From Cymbomonas tetramitiformis (Eukaryota > Chlorophyta > Pyramimonadophyceae > Pyramimonadales > Pyramimonadaceae), in the NCBI GenBank assembly GCA_001247695.2, contig LGRX02024823.1, positions 1 to 64,000 on the forward strand: a stretch of 64,000 nt of DNA. Direction: 5' to 3'. Position 1 is the first letter of the stretch, and each line of letters starts with the position of its first letter. The position numbers and the translations under genes are program-made. The notes below the pieces were generated by a model that was not told where the DNA came from, did not search any database, and saw only the letters and a program-made list of their open reading frames with translations. This document shows, one piece after another, positions 52,111 to 61,300 of the stretch.

Positions 52111-54179
52111 GACTTTTCCCCCAACGGAGCCGGACATGCACAGTGATCATGTGCAGAAACAAAGTAGAAATTTAGATTGAGGAAAGCTTTTCCCCTGGCG
52201 GCTGCGACTCGCCCTTAAGAGAGGCTGGACCACTGAGTTGATGAGATAGGTGTACGAATTGGAACCATGGGGCATGCATTAGGAGAGCCCCGGACCATTC
52301 ATTGCTAACGTAAACAACTATGCTGTTATATTATTTTAATAAATCCAGCCAGTTGAACTGATGATTCTGGAACGGTTCCACAAGTGGATGCTCGAAAATG
52401 TGTGCGACAATTTTGCGTGATGAGGTGTGTACAAATGGCACGTGTAGCCTATGCCGCACCATGGCATTGGTGTGTGTTAAAGAGACATTATCTACCTCCA
52501 TTGCGCAATAAAGTCGGATGCTTAGTTAAGCAGTTTAGGGACATGGGTGACCGGAGAAAAAGTACGGTAGGACGTGTGATGGACTGACTATACAGGAACT
52601 CTCATATCGCAAGAGTGGAAGCAGTCGTCTTGTATGGGTGCCCGCTCGCTTTTAGGAGACAGCGCTGGTTCCGGTTTTAAGCCAGTTTTCTTGAAATACT
52701 GATTTCTCCGCCGCCCGAGCAGGTTGATCGTAGCCAATAGAAATTAGTTGCGGTACGTTTATTTGCAGTTTTGATAAGACTCGAGAAGCTGTGTCCGATA
52801 AACGAAATGAAATATTATTTCATCAATTCCTTTTAAATATATCGGCTGTGGAATACGTTTGCATTTGGGGGAGGTTGGAGGAGGAGTCTTTTAAACGTGC
52901 GATCTCTTACATCTGAGCGGAGACCCGTAGCTAGATATAGCAAACATTCGACATATCGATAGTTGTAGATATCGTTTTTGTGCAAAGGTATCGGTTTGTT
53001 ATTGAATTGCATACGACGGTCTGCATCGCACCGTATATCGAAATATGTATATAACGTATCGCTATAATGTGTAAGCAGACCATTAATGCACGTATCGAGA
53101 CGTCGATGGCGCTGTAGTTCCATTAGAGTGTACCGTATTTACATATCGATTCTATATATATTTAATTAATTGGGTCGCTGATAAGAAACAACGAACAATT
53201 AATTGGTCGGTTGGCTCTTGTCTTGCAACAATAAAAACAACAATAAACAATATGAAAAACAAACAAAATATTTATCAGTTCGGCCGCCATCAGAAATGCG
53301 ACCATGCTAAAAAATGCCTAAGTTATTCGAATCAAGTTTAACCCCAAACAACAAAGAACACAGATCAGCAAACCAAGAATACATAAATCCGCCCGCCGCG
53401 CCGCCACCGCCGCCACTACCAAGTGACCCCAACCTCTCGCGCCTCATATACTTTGAGGACAATGTTAAATGGACAGTATGCTGGGTCTGCCACCCTGACC
53501 GAATCAGGGTGTCGCCTACTATATGGATCCGACACTCTGACCGAATCTGAGTGTCACCTCATCCTATAATAGGCTGTGTGATAGTCACCCGTAGTCACCC
53601 GAGAACCGCGCTTAAACGCAAGCCAATATAACGGGCAAGTTAGCTACCGCTTATTCATTTACAGTAACACCTTCTAATAGTACTAGACGGATCGATCTCA
53701 AAAAGAGATCTCCACCAGGCCATCTGACCGTAGGATCATGTGCGCGACAGTGCTTCGCTTTTTGCATCCCAACATGCCATGCGATGACGCGTGGGTGGCG
53801 TCGCGGTAAATGTACGCGACTGCAGTGGCACTGTCATCGTTAGCGTCTGGCGATCGTGAGATCGGAAGTTCGTCCGTGTCGCCCGTTGGGATTCGCGCTT
53901 TGCTGCTGCTGATGATGATGATGATTAAGTGAGTAAGTAAGTAATTTGGTCCGGTTCCAAATCAAATTTCAAGCCTGCGGCGCTACCCTAGCTGCTGCCA
54001 CACCAATGAGTGAAATACATGTTTCGCGAGGTATTTCACGTGAAATTCGATTACCTTACTTACTCTCTCTCCATCATGATTCTCGAGAGCCCCGTTGAAT
54101 TTGCGAGGAATTCACGTGAAATACATCTCCCACGCGAATTCAACGGAGATCCCTTTATATAAGAACCTACTATAATTTG
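52111..54179. other. Intergenic region, largely AT-rich
   Basis: It follows the host stop codon. AATAAA near 52,338 could be a poly(A) signal. From about 52,690 to 53,400 the sequence is much more AT-rich than its surroundings, with many TATCGATA-like steps. A 96-codon minus frame at 52,833-53,123 has no recognisable motif. Near 54,090-54,150 an inverted repeat pairs CGTTGAATT with AATTCAACG. No confident gene. Confidence 0.5.
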
Positions 54180-54331
54180 GTTTGGGATGCTCTATGTTTG
54201 GTATGACATCTGTCTCCAAAGGAGGTCCAAACCCATTATCGCACACAATCCTTTGATCCCCGGTGAAAGCACACAGTGCAGCCGGTCCTTTGTGGTTATG
54301 TAATGCCAAAGGAGTCGGTCCAAGGATAAGC
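54180..54331 (+). mobile_element. LINE 3'-end copy c
   Basis: Identical to copy a with the same 5' break point, again followed by CACACAC. It lies beyond the host gene in what may be the gypsy LTR. Confidence 0.82.
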
Positions 54332-54338
54332 CACACAC

Positions 54339-54611
54339 TGAACAAGGCTACAATTCAAGCAATTGCAATATCTTTATGGCAGGAAAGATTGACCAGTAAA
54401 TTAACAGGTTGAGCAACAGCTCCTCCAAATAGTTACTTCAAGTTAGAACAGCCTCCAAATGGGCAATATTCAAGTCTTATACTTTCAAGGCGCGCAGTTC
54501 ATATTCTCTAATCGATCTGTCCCATGTCGGCTGGCATATCATCATCTGCCACCTATACAAATCCTAATCAGAGAATCTGCATTTGGACAATCCTAATCAA
54601 GACAGTTGATT
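54339..54611 (-). other. Possible right part of the gypsy 3' LTR and polypurine region
   Basis: On the minus strand, TAGGTGGCAGA followed by TGATGATATGCC (LTR start at about 54,544) looks like a polypurine tract and LTR start of a chromovirus. A TATATAAAGGG box lies at about 54,150. The 5' LTR is outside the window, so the border cannot be confirmed. Confidence 0.3.
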
Positions 54612-55661
54612 TCATTGTCCCTTGCTGATCTTTGCTTTCTTCCTACGAGGAGCCACGTCAAGCCCTTCTTCTTCATCACTGTCACTTCTTATGGAATACT
54701 TCAATTGAGTTATATACTCATGTGTCCAACATCTCGGATATTTCCTAGGTTGCCTCTTCGTCTCTTCAGACACCCCAGCCTTATTCTCACCCATTGAAGT
54801 CAATCCAGTATCTGACCCATAAGGTTTCTTCGGTGGTGCATGAACAGTCTCCACCACAGAGGCTGGGGCATCCTCAGATATGGCCTCAGACTTCTGCTCG
54901 GTAATAGGCTGATCATCGGGCTGAACAGGTGAGGTCGGGGAGGTGCCCTTTGGTACCCAGTGAAGTTCACCCTTCTCATCCATGATCAATTGCAGTCCCA
55001 GTCTCTTCAACCTTCGAGCTTCAGCTTGTTCTTCAGCATCGTCAGCTACCAAGTCATCGAACTCGCTGACGTCATCCTCGGTGTCATCATATTCAGGCGA
55101 AGTTGGCTCCCATTTCGGACTGGCAGTGTCCATGTCATATATGACACCCGCGTCATCTTTGTCATCCGAATCTGGTAGCTTCTCCTTACTGTTAGTGACA
55201 CCTGCGTCATCATTGTCATCAGAATCTGGTAACTTCTCCTTACTCCAGGACACAGCGCCTGTACCCGAATCTTCACTGTTCGTAGACGCTGAGTGTGTAG
55301 GCTTACGCCCCTTGTAGGGAATTCCATGATATTCGTCATCGTCAATCACAATCGTCGGATTCCAGTACGCGATCCCAACGCGGCTGATCGGTAATGAGAA
55401 TGGCGCTACCGGCGCCTTCAACTGAGTGGCGTCTTCTAGAAACCAGCCGCCGCCCCTATTACGCTCCCAGCGGCGTAGCGCACCAGAAGGGTGTACGATA
55501 ATATGCTGCCAGCTATAATCAAGTCCAGGCTTTCGCTCCCCATAGTACGAAGTCAATGGCTCGGGAGTCCCCTTCCGAGCCCATTGCCATCTCACTGCCC
55601 CAGTATGCATAAATACAATATGCCAATCGAATGGCTTGGCCGGGCTATTGTTCCCTGGCAC
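54612..55661 (-). CDS. Gypsy ORF3, acidic accessory protein of unknown function
   Basis: 349 codons from ATG at 55,661, overlapping the end of pol by about 70 bases. The N-terminus has two related motifs, WHIVFMHTGAVRWQW and WQHIIVHPSGALRRW. The middle is acidic and has a 16-19-residue tandem repeat (KEKLPDSDDNDDAGV). The C-terminus has a basic RRKKAKISKGQ, a likely nuclear signal. There is no signal peptide or membrane segment, so it is not an obvious envelope. I do not recognise the family. Confidence 0.7.
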   Translation of the reverse strand: MPGNNSPAKPFDWHIVFMHTGAVRWQWARKGTPEPLTSYYGERKPGLDYSWQHIIVHPSGALRRWERNRGGGWFLEDATQLKAPVAPFSLPISRVGIAYWNPTIVIDDDEYHGIPYKGRKPTHSASTNSEDSGTGAVSWSKEKLPDSDDNDDAGVTNSKEKLPDSDDKDDAGVIYDMDTASPKWEPTSPEYDDTEDDVSEFDDLVADDAEEQAEARRLKRLGLQLIMDEKGELHWVPKGTSPTSPVQPDDQPITEQKSEAISEDAPASVVETVHAPPKKPYGSDTGLTSMGENKAGVSEETKRQPRKYPRCWTHEYITQLKYSIRSDSDEEEGLDVAPRRKKAKISKGQ

Positions 55662-57601
55662 AACTCCTCCCCTCTTAGCTTGTTAGTACAAAGAGATGAT
55701 AACTCAGAGTCATTTGTACAGCAGCTAAGATCCAGACACAGATCAGCCATGCGTATGGATGCGTGATATGCTTTTCTGATCGAACAGGTGCTCGAAGAGT
55801 TGACGAAGCAATCCAGCGGGCAGAGGGTATACAGCAGTGGAAACTCCGCTCCTTGTTGCCCTGGATGAGGTCCCAGTTGAGCAGTTTCCGGATGTGATCC
55901 CAGAGTCTGTTGGTGAAGACAAGGAGTATCCATCGTGCAGTACCGTAGATCCACTGGAGGAGGCGACTGCGTCCAGATGCAAGTAGGCTTGCGATAGCCA
56001 GTGCCATACATACAGTAAGAGCAATACAACGGGGTAGGTAACCGGCGAACTACGGGTCGAAATCGCAGCGCAAAGGGAAACCTGCCCATCGGATTTTCCA
56101 TAAACCAATGCTGGGGTTTGAGAAAGTCAAAAATTTGGAGCGTTCGGCGTACACAAGCATCAGCCTGTCGCAGTTGTCGCACCCCAGTGGTCTTAGCCTG
56201 ACTGTATTCGGTACACGGTGGACTAGCCCAGATGACGTCAAAGTAACCAGGTGCGTAACGCTTGAAGTCCCAGTCCTGAACCTTCTCAGCGTAGGTAGGT
56301 TGCCAGCGAGGATCATGATCGACGGTGACCACAGTGCTCTTCGGATAACATGACATGAAACTTCTCTCCACACTTCCTGTACCACTGAAAAGGACTAGTA
56401 GTCGCAACTCGCGTGTCGAGACCCCAGAGCCCAGAAGAGCTAGATGCGTCACAAAGGCGTCAGCGGAGCGACAGTATTGTTCCCAAGGTAGGCAGTTGTC
56501 CAGAGAAGTGAGTTTTCCTTCATCAGAGGTGTCCAGGAAAGTTAAAGCTCCGACGCGTTCCCGCCTTTGCTTCCGCTGCATTCTGACCTCCTGTAAGGCT
56601 TTTTCCCGGGCTTGTCCTTCTCGTGATAGTCTCAGTTGTTCGAACTCCGTGAGCTGTTCGAGTTCACCCCCGTAGTTCAACGACTCACGGGTCTTCCAGG
56701 AGTCATGAGCATTAGAGTACCCAGTCCAGCGAACCAGAAATTCTTCTACTTCCTTGCCTCCTTTCATAGGTTTCACTCTTCGAGGCAGAATCTTAGACAC
56801 ATGGGTCTGGGATTGTCCATCCACGAGAACCTTGGCAGGAGTAGGTATTTGTCGACGCAGCGCAAAGGCTTCATCCGCGGTGCGGTATTCCTTGAGGCGA
56901 TGCTGCGCAAAAACATCGTGGATACGCCATTTAGGGGGGAACTTGAGCCGGTAAGCCACCGGAGCACCTCTGTCAATTTCGGGTAGCTCTCGCTGCTGGT
57001 CACTGAAGAACCTCTCGGTGATGGGTAAGGGCCCGTGCCAGCGAGGTCCCAGCTTCCTGAAGGATTCGCGGTTCATGATATTTTCCGTGAGATGCTTGGC
57101 ATCTACCCAGACCAAGTCTCCCAACTGGAAGGATTTGGCGGTGTGACGCTGGTCAAACTGATGTCGCTGGCGTTGCTGTGCCAGTTCTAGCTTAGTGCGG
57201 GCGTCCTCTAGTTGAGCCGCGAATTTACTAGCCATCTCGTGTGCCGTACCTTCTCCACCCTTACGCTTGGAGTGTTGTCCAGCAGCCGCTTGCAGGAACA
57301 AGTCCAGTTGCGCCATAGGCGAGTGCCCCAAGACCAACTCAAACGGGGTAAAGCCGGTTACATCGCTCCGCGTATCGTTTATGGCGAACTCTACGTTGGC
57401 ACACCACAAATCCCAGTCCTCTGGATTGCTGCCTACGAAGGACCTTAGCATGTCTTCTACCACGCGGTTGGTATGTTCGGCTTGTCCGTCCGAACGAGGG
57501 TTGTAAGGCGTGGTGGAGGCCACTTTAGTTCCCATAAGTCTCATCAATTCCTTCCACATAGCATCCTGAAAACGAGGGTCGCGGTCAGAGACAATCTTCA
57601 T
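55592..57601 (-). CDS. Gypsy integrase C-terminal half, chromodomain and C5-methyltransferase-like domain
   Basis: 669 codons. The integrase core continues with SDRDPRF (second Asp) and SDGQAEHTNRVVEDML (Glu). A GPFPI-like module (GPLPITERFF) and RIHDVFAQHRLK follow. The chromodomain (about 56,640-56,810) reads VSKILPRR and EEFLVRWTGYSNAHDSW. Next, from 56,402 to about 55,960, come LLVLFSGTGSVERSF (motif I), VVTVDHD, FDVIWASPPCTEYSQAKTTG (motif IV with the PPC nucleophile Cys), HWFMENPMG (motif VI ENP) and YGTGYRKPTCIWT (motif VIII-like). These are C5-cytosine methyltransferase signatures. The tail to 55,592 has no clear domain. Confidence 0.85.
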   Translation of the reverse strand: MKIVSDRDPRFQDAMWKELMRLMGTKVASTTPYNPRSDGQAEHTNRVVEDMLRSFVGSNPEDWDLWCANVEFAINDTRSDVTGFTPFELVLGHSPMAQLDLFLQAAAGQHSKRKGGEGTAHEMASKFAAQLEDARTKLELAQQRQRHQFDQRHTAKSFQLGDLVWVDAKHLTENIMNRESFRKLGPRWHGPLPITERFFSDQQRELPEIDRGAPVAYRLKFPPKWRIHDVFAQHRLKEYRTADEAFALRRQIPTPAKVLVDGQSQTHVSKILPRRVKPMKGGKEVEEFLVRWTGYSNAHDSWKTRESLNYGGELEQLTEFEQLRLSREGQAREKALQEVRMQRKQRRERVGALTFLDTSDEGKLTSLDNCLPWEQYCRSADAFVTHLALLGSGVSTRELRLLVLFSGTGSVERSFMSCYPKSTVVTVDHDPRWQPTYAEKVQDWDFKRYAPGYFDVIWASPPCTEYSQAKTTGVRQLRQADACVRRTLQIFDFLKPQHWFMENPMGRFPFALRFRPVVRRLPTPLYCSYCMYGTGYRKPTCIWTQSPPPVDLRYCTMDTPCLHQQTLGSHPETAQLGPHPGQQGAEFPLLYTLCPLDCFVNSSSTCSIRKAYHASIRMADLCLDLSCCTNDSELSSLCTNKLRGEELCQGTIARPSHSIGILYLCILGQ

Positions 57602-58325
57602 AGGGGTGCCATGTAGTTTCCAGAACGATGTGGTCGAAGTAGATTCGAGCGATAACCTCAGAGGAGCTGTCCTGGAAGTTCAACGGGATGATGTGAACCA
57701 TTTTGCTGAGCTTACATGTGAAAGTAGCAAAGGCATCGTGATTCCGCGCCGTGACTGGCAGTCCAGTAACAAAGTCCACACTGACCACTTGCCATAGTCG
57801 CGTAGGAATAGTGTGTGGGTTCAGCAATCCATCCGGGTAGGAATTTCTCGGTCGCACCGCTTGACAGATAGTGCAAGATGAAACCCAGCGTCCCCCATCT
57901 TCTGCTGCCCCTTTCCACCAGAAGCGTCGCAGTACTCGTTCCAGAGTTTTGTCCCTGCCCGCGTGTCCAGCTGAAACAGATGCATGCGCCTCTTGCAGTA
58001 CTACCTCACGGAGGGGTGAATCTTCTCCCAGTACCAACTGATAGCGCCCAGCGCTCACCCTCCACAACACATCTCCCACTACGCAGAAGTCACGAGTGCG
58101 TTGATGCGGAGCTTCTTGGATTTCCTTCCTTAAAGTCTGGAGGGGACCAGGTCGCCCATATTCCGCTTGCAGCGCTTTGAGGAACTGGCCTCCTGATATC
58201 TGCTGATGCAGGTCTCGAACGCTGGCCGCTTCTCCAGTACGCACGATAGGAGGGGGGAACTCGTTTTCCTTTCCCGCTTGACACGCTGTCGAGCTGGAGG
58301 GGCGTACACCACTAGCAGGGGCCAA
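57585..58325 (-). pseudogene. Gypsy integrase N-terminal half, in a shifted frame
   Basis: Contains the HHCC zinc domain (EAHASVSAGHAGRDKT, CTICQ) and the first catalytic Asp in VVSVDFVTGLPV. It is joined to the upstream pol frame by a shift near 58,200-58,230 and to the downstream frame by a one-base shift near 57,610, where LHGTPMKIVSDRDP would be continuous. Confidence 0.88.
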
Positions 58326-61300
58326 GGCAGATCCAGAAGGGCTCCATCCGGGGCGGCGAACATCTGCACAGGTTCTCCTTGAGCGTCATGGGTAGGAATA
58401 ATGTACTCCACTCTCATTCCCTCAGATCTGAACAACTGCCGCCACTGTGGCATGCGAGACTGAAAGTCAGGAAGGACAAAGAGAGCTGAAGTATTCTCAG
58501 GGTCCAGACGCCATTCTTCCACATATTTCCTCGGTACGGCCTCGATGGTCAAATGGTTGGAGGAGAAGGGAGGATTGCACCAGACGTTCAACCCTCGCCA
58601 GTTTTCCTTCAAGCAGTCCGTCCAGTAGCGGTTGACCTGACGATTCTTTCCTCCCAAGTCGCAACAGGCGTCCACCTCGAAGGGTCCATATTCTTGACTC
58701 AAGAAGTCGAACATGTCCGCCCGGAACTTCCAGTCCTGTCGATCGCTGGGCTCCAGGAGTCTGGTTGAAGCCTCGCTGCACTTCGGCGTTGCTGAGAAAT
58801 CAACAGGGGTCTTCCTGGGAGAAGGGGGTGAGGATGCTGTCAGTTTGCCAGAGCGCGTCTGAACTGCCAGGGTGGCTTTCTCGTACCCAGTTTCGGCCAG
58901 CTGCAGGGTATGTAAGGCGTCCATCCAGAGTTGAGAGGAGTCCATCCAGGTGAGAGTCCCACTGTACGCGAGGACTGGTTCAGGCTCTTTGGTCTTGGCG
59001 CTGTTGGACTTGCGCTCCTTCAACTTGTTGGGATCTACCACTCCCAGGGGGGCGCGTCCTTGGCGGGACTCTTTACCAGCTGCAGGTCGAAACTTGCTGG
59101 CAGTGTCTGCGGCCGAGGGAGGTCGCTGCGGTTTCCCAGTAACCGGATGCACAAAGCCAGCTTCTACCAGTCCTTCTCTCGCGGAAATTTCCTTGTAGTC
59201 GGGTCGCCTGGACAGAGCGTCTGGAACCCAGAGTAGCGCCCCAGGGATGTATTCCATCTCGGGTACCCCTACCTCCACTAGATCCATGTACCATCGGGCT
59301 TGGCGTCGGCTGAGAGGTTGTCCAGGTGCCATTAACCAGACTAGGGGCTTATGGTCACCCTGCAATTGGAACTCGGTCCAGATGAGGTAGTGTCGCCAAG
59401 TTTGCGTAATGCAGTGATGGAGAGCGCAGAGTTCTCTTTCGCCGGCATGGTAGTTCTGCTCGGCTCCATTAAACTGTCTGCTCTCAAAGGCGATAGGTTG
59501 CAATCCATTTCCTACGTCTTGCATCAGTACTCCCCCTAGTGCCACTCCACTGGCGTCAGTTTGTACCACGAAAGGATGCCGTCCTTCGGCCGCCGCTTTC
59601 ATGTCGGGTAGCGCCAGAGTGGGGGAAGAACATAGCGCCTTCTTAATCTCCTCGAAGGCCCAACGCTGCATGGGTCCCCATAGCCAAGCGACATCCCCTT
59701 TGGTGAGCTGAGTCAAGGGTTGTGCTACTTCAGAGAAGCCCAACATGTACCGCCGGTAGTACCCAGCCAACCCCAAAAATTGGCGCACATGCGTGGCGTT
59801 TTCCAGAGCGGGCCAGTCCCTGATGGCGGCCAGCTTGTCATGTTGAGGTTGACTTCCTTCCCGTGAGATCACGTGCCCCAGAAAGCGTATCTGGGTCTGC
59901 AATAGTTGACACTTAGACTCTTTGAGGTAGATACCCTGGTTCTCACAGACTTCGAGAAATTGCTGGAGATGGGAAAGATGCTCCTCCAAGGTGTTGCTGA
60001 AGAGGATACAATCGTCCAGGAATATTCTTACAAAAGGAAGATGTCCCAGAGCGCGCTGCATGCGTCTCTGATAGCAGGAAGGATTGTTGGTCAACCCCAT
60101 GGGCATCACCAACCACTCATACGAGCCATAGGGAGAAGTGAACGCCGTCTTTTCCACATCCTCAGACGCCATAGCCATCTGCCAGAATCCATCGAGCGCA
60201 TCGAAGGAGGAGAAGTACTTGGCCCCATGCATGGAGTCGAACAACTGCTGAATGTCGGGAAGTGGATATTTGTCCTTGACGGTCAGGCTGTTGATGGCTC
60301 GGAAGTCGCAGACAATTCTGAGTACTTCAGGTTTCCCAGGCTTGGGAACCATCAGCACTGGTGCAGCGAACGGACTTGAGGAAGGTCTGATGTAGCCTTT
60401 GCTCAGGAGTTCATCCAGGCGTTCTCGCAATTGAGTCAGCTCCACCATGGACATCTTGTAGGGCCTCTTAGCGGGCGCGATGCCATTCCATCCCTCTTGC
60501 AGTCTCACGTGGGCCACTTCATCTTTTCGGAGGGCGTCAAAGTTGGGCAGCGCTTCGCGAATTACTCGAGGTGAAAAGGACTCGATCAGCTTCTGAAACT
60601 TCTTTCTCCACTCGGGGGAGATTGAAGGGTCCTCAAAATTCTCGCTGGTGGCCACCGCTGATAACATCGAAGTCCCTACCAGAGGTGTCGCATAGGCCAC
60701 TAAGATGTCGTGGGGTGTCGCGGCACTGTCCATTCCCGCATATCTGCGCCGATAGGCTTTGATCTCCTTGGTCGCTTCAGCCGCTGATAGCATTACCATC
60801 GGTTCCAGAGCCATCGCGGTTCTCTCGCCTTTGCGTGTAGAGCTACGCCCTGGCGAACATCCCCGTATCCGCACGGATTTGCCATGCTGGCGAAACTTGA
60901 CTGATCCCCACCCATCAAAGTCCAGCGTGACCGGCGAGAGGTGTCTCAACCACCTTCCTCCGAGTACAATGTCCACCTTGATGCGCAAAGGAAGTACTCG
61001 CATCTTGATGACCTCGGAGTAAGTCCCCTCGGAAGTCTCGGCGGTCAGCTTGCCGTAAGCGACTTGCGCAGAGGTCTGCACTGACCCATCCGCGAGGGTA
61101 ACGGTCAGCGGCATCCCATTAGCGCGAACTGTGAGGTTCAATCTCTTGACGCACTCACTGGAGATGAATTCATCCGAGGCACCCGAATCCACCAGCACGC
61201 GCACTCGCTGTCCCTTCAGCAAAGCCCAGAACACCAATAGCAGCGTTCCCTCTTTGTCCCGAATCGCAGTCAGCTGACTGTCCTGGTTCCACATTACTTG

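Noticed and set aside
52833..53123. 96-codon minus-strand ORF in the AT-rich island
   Set aside because: It has no motif, no context and no splice or promoter support; its length is compatible with chance.
53440..53960. Possible left end of the gypsy 3' LTR
   Set aside because: Without the 5' LTR there is nothing to align, and no TG/CA end with a duplication could be recognised.
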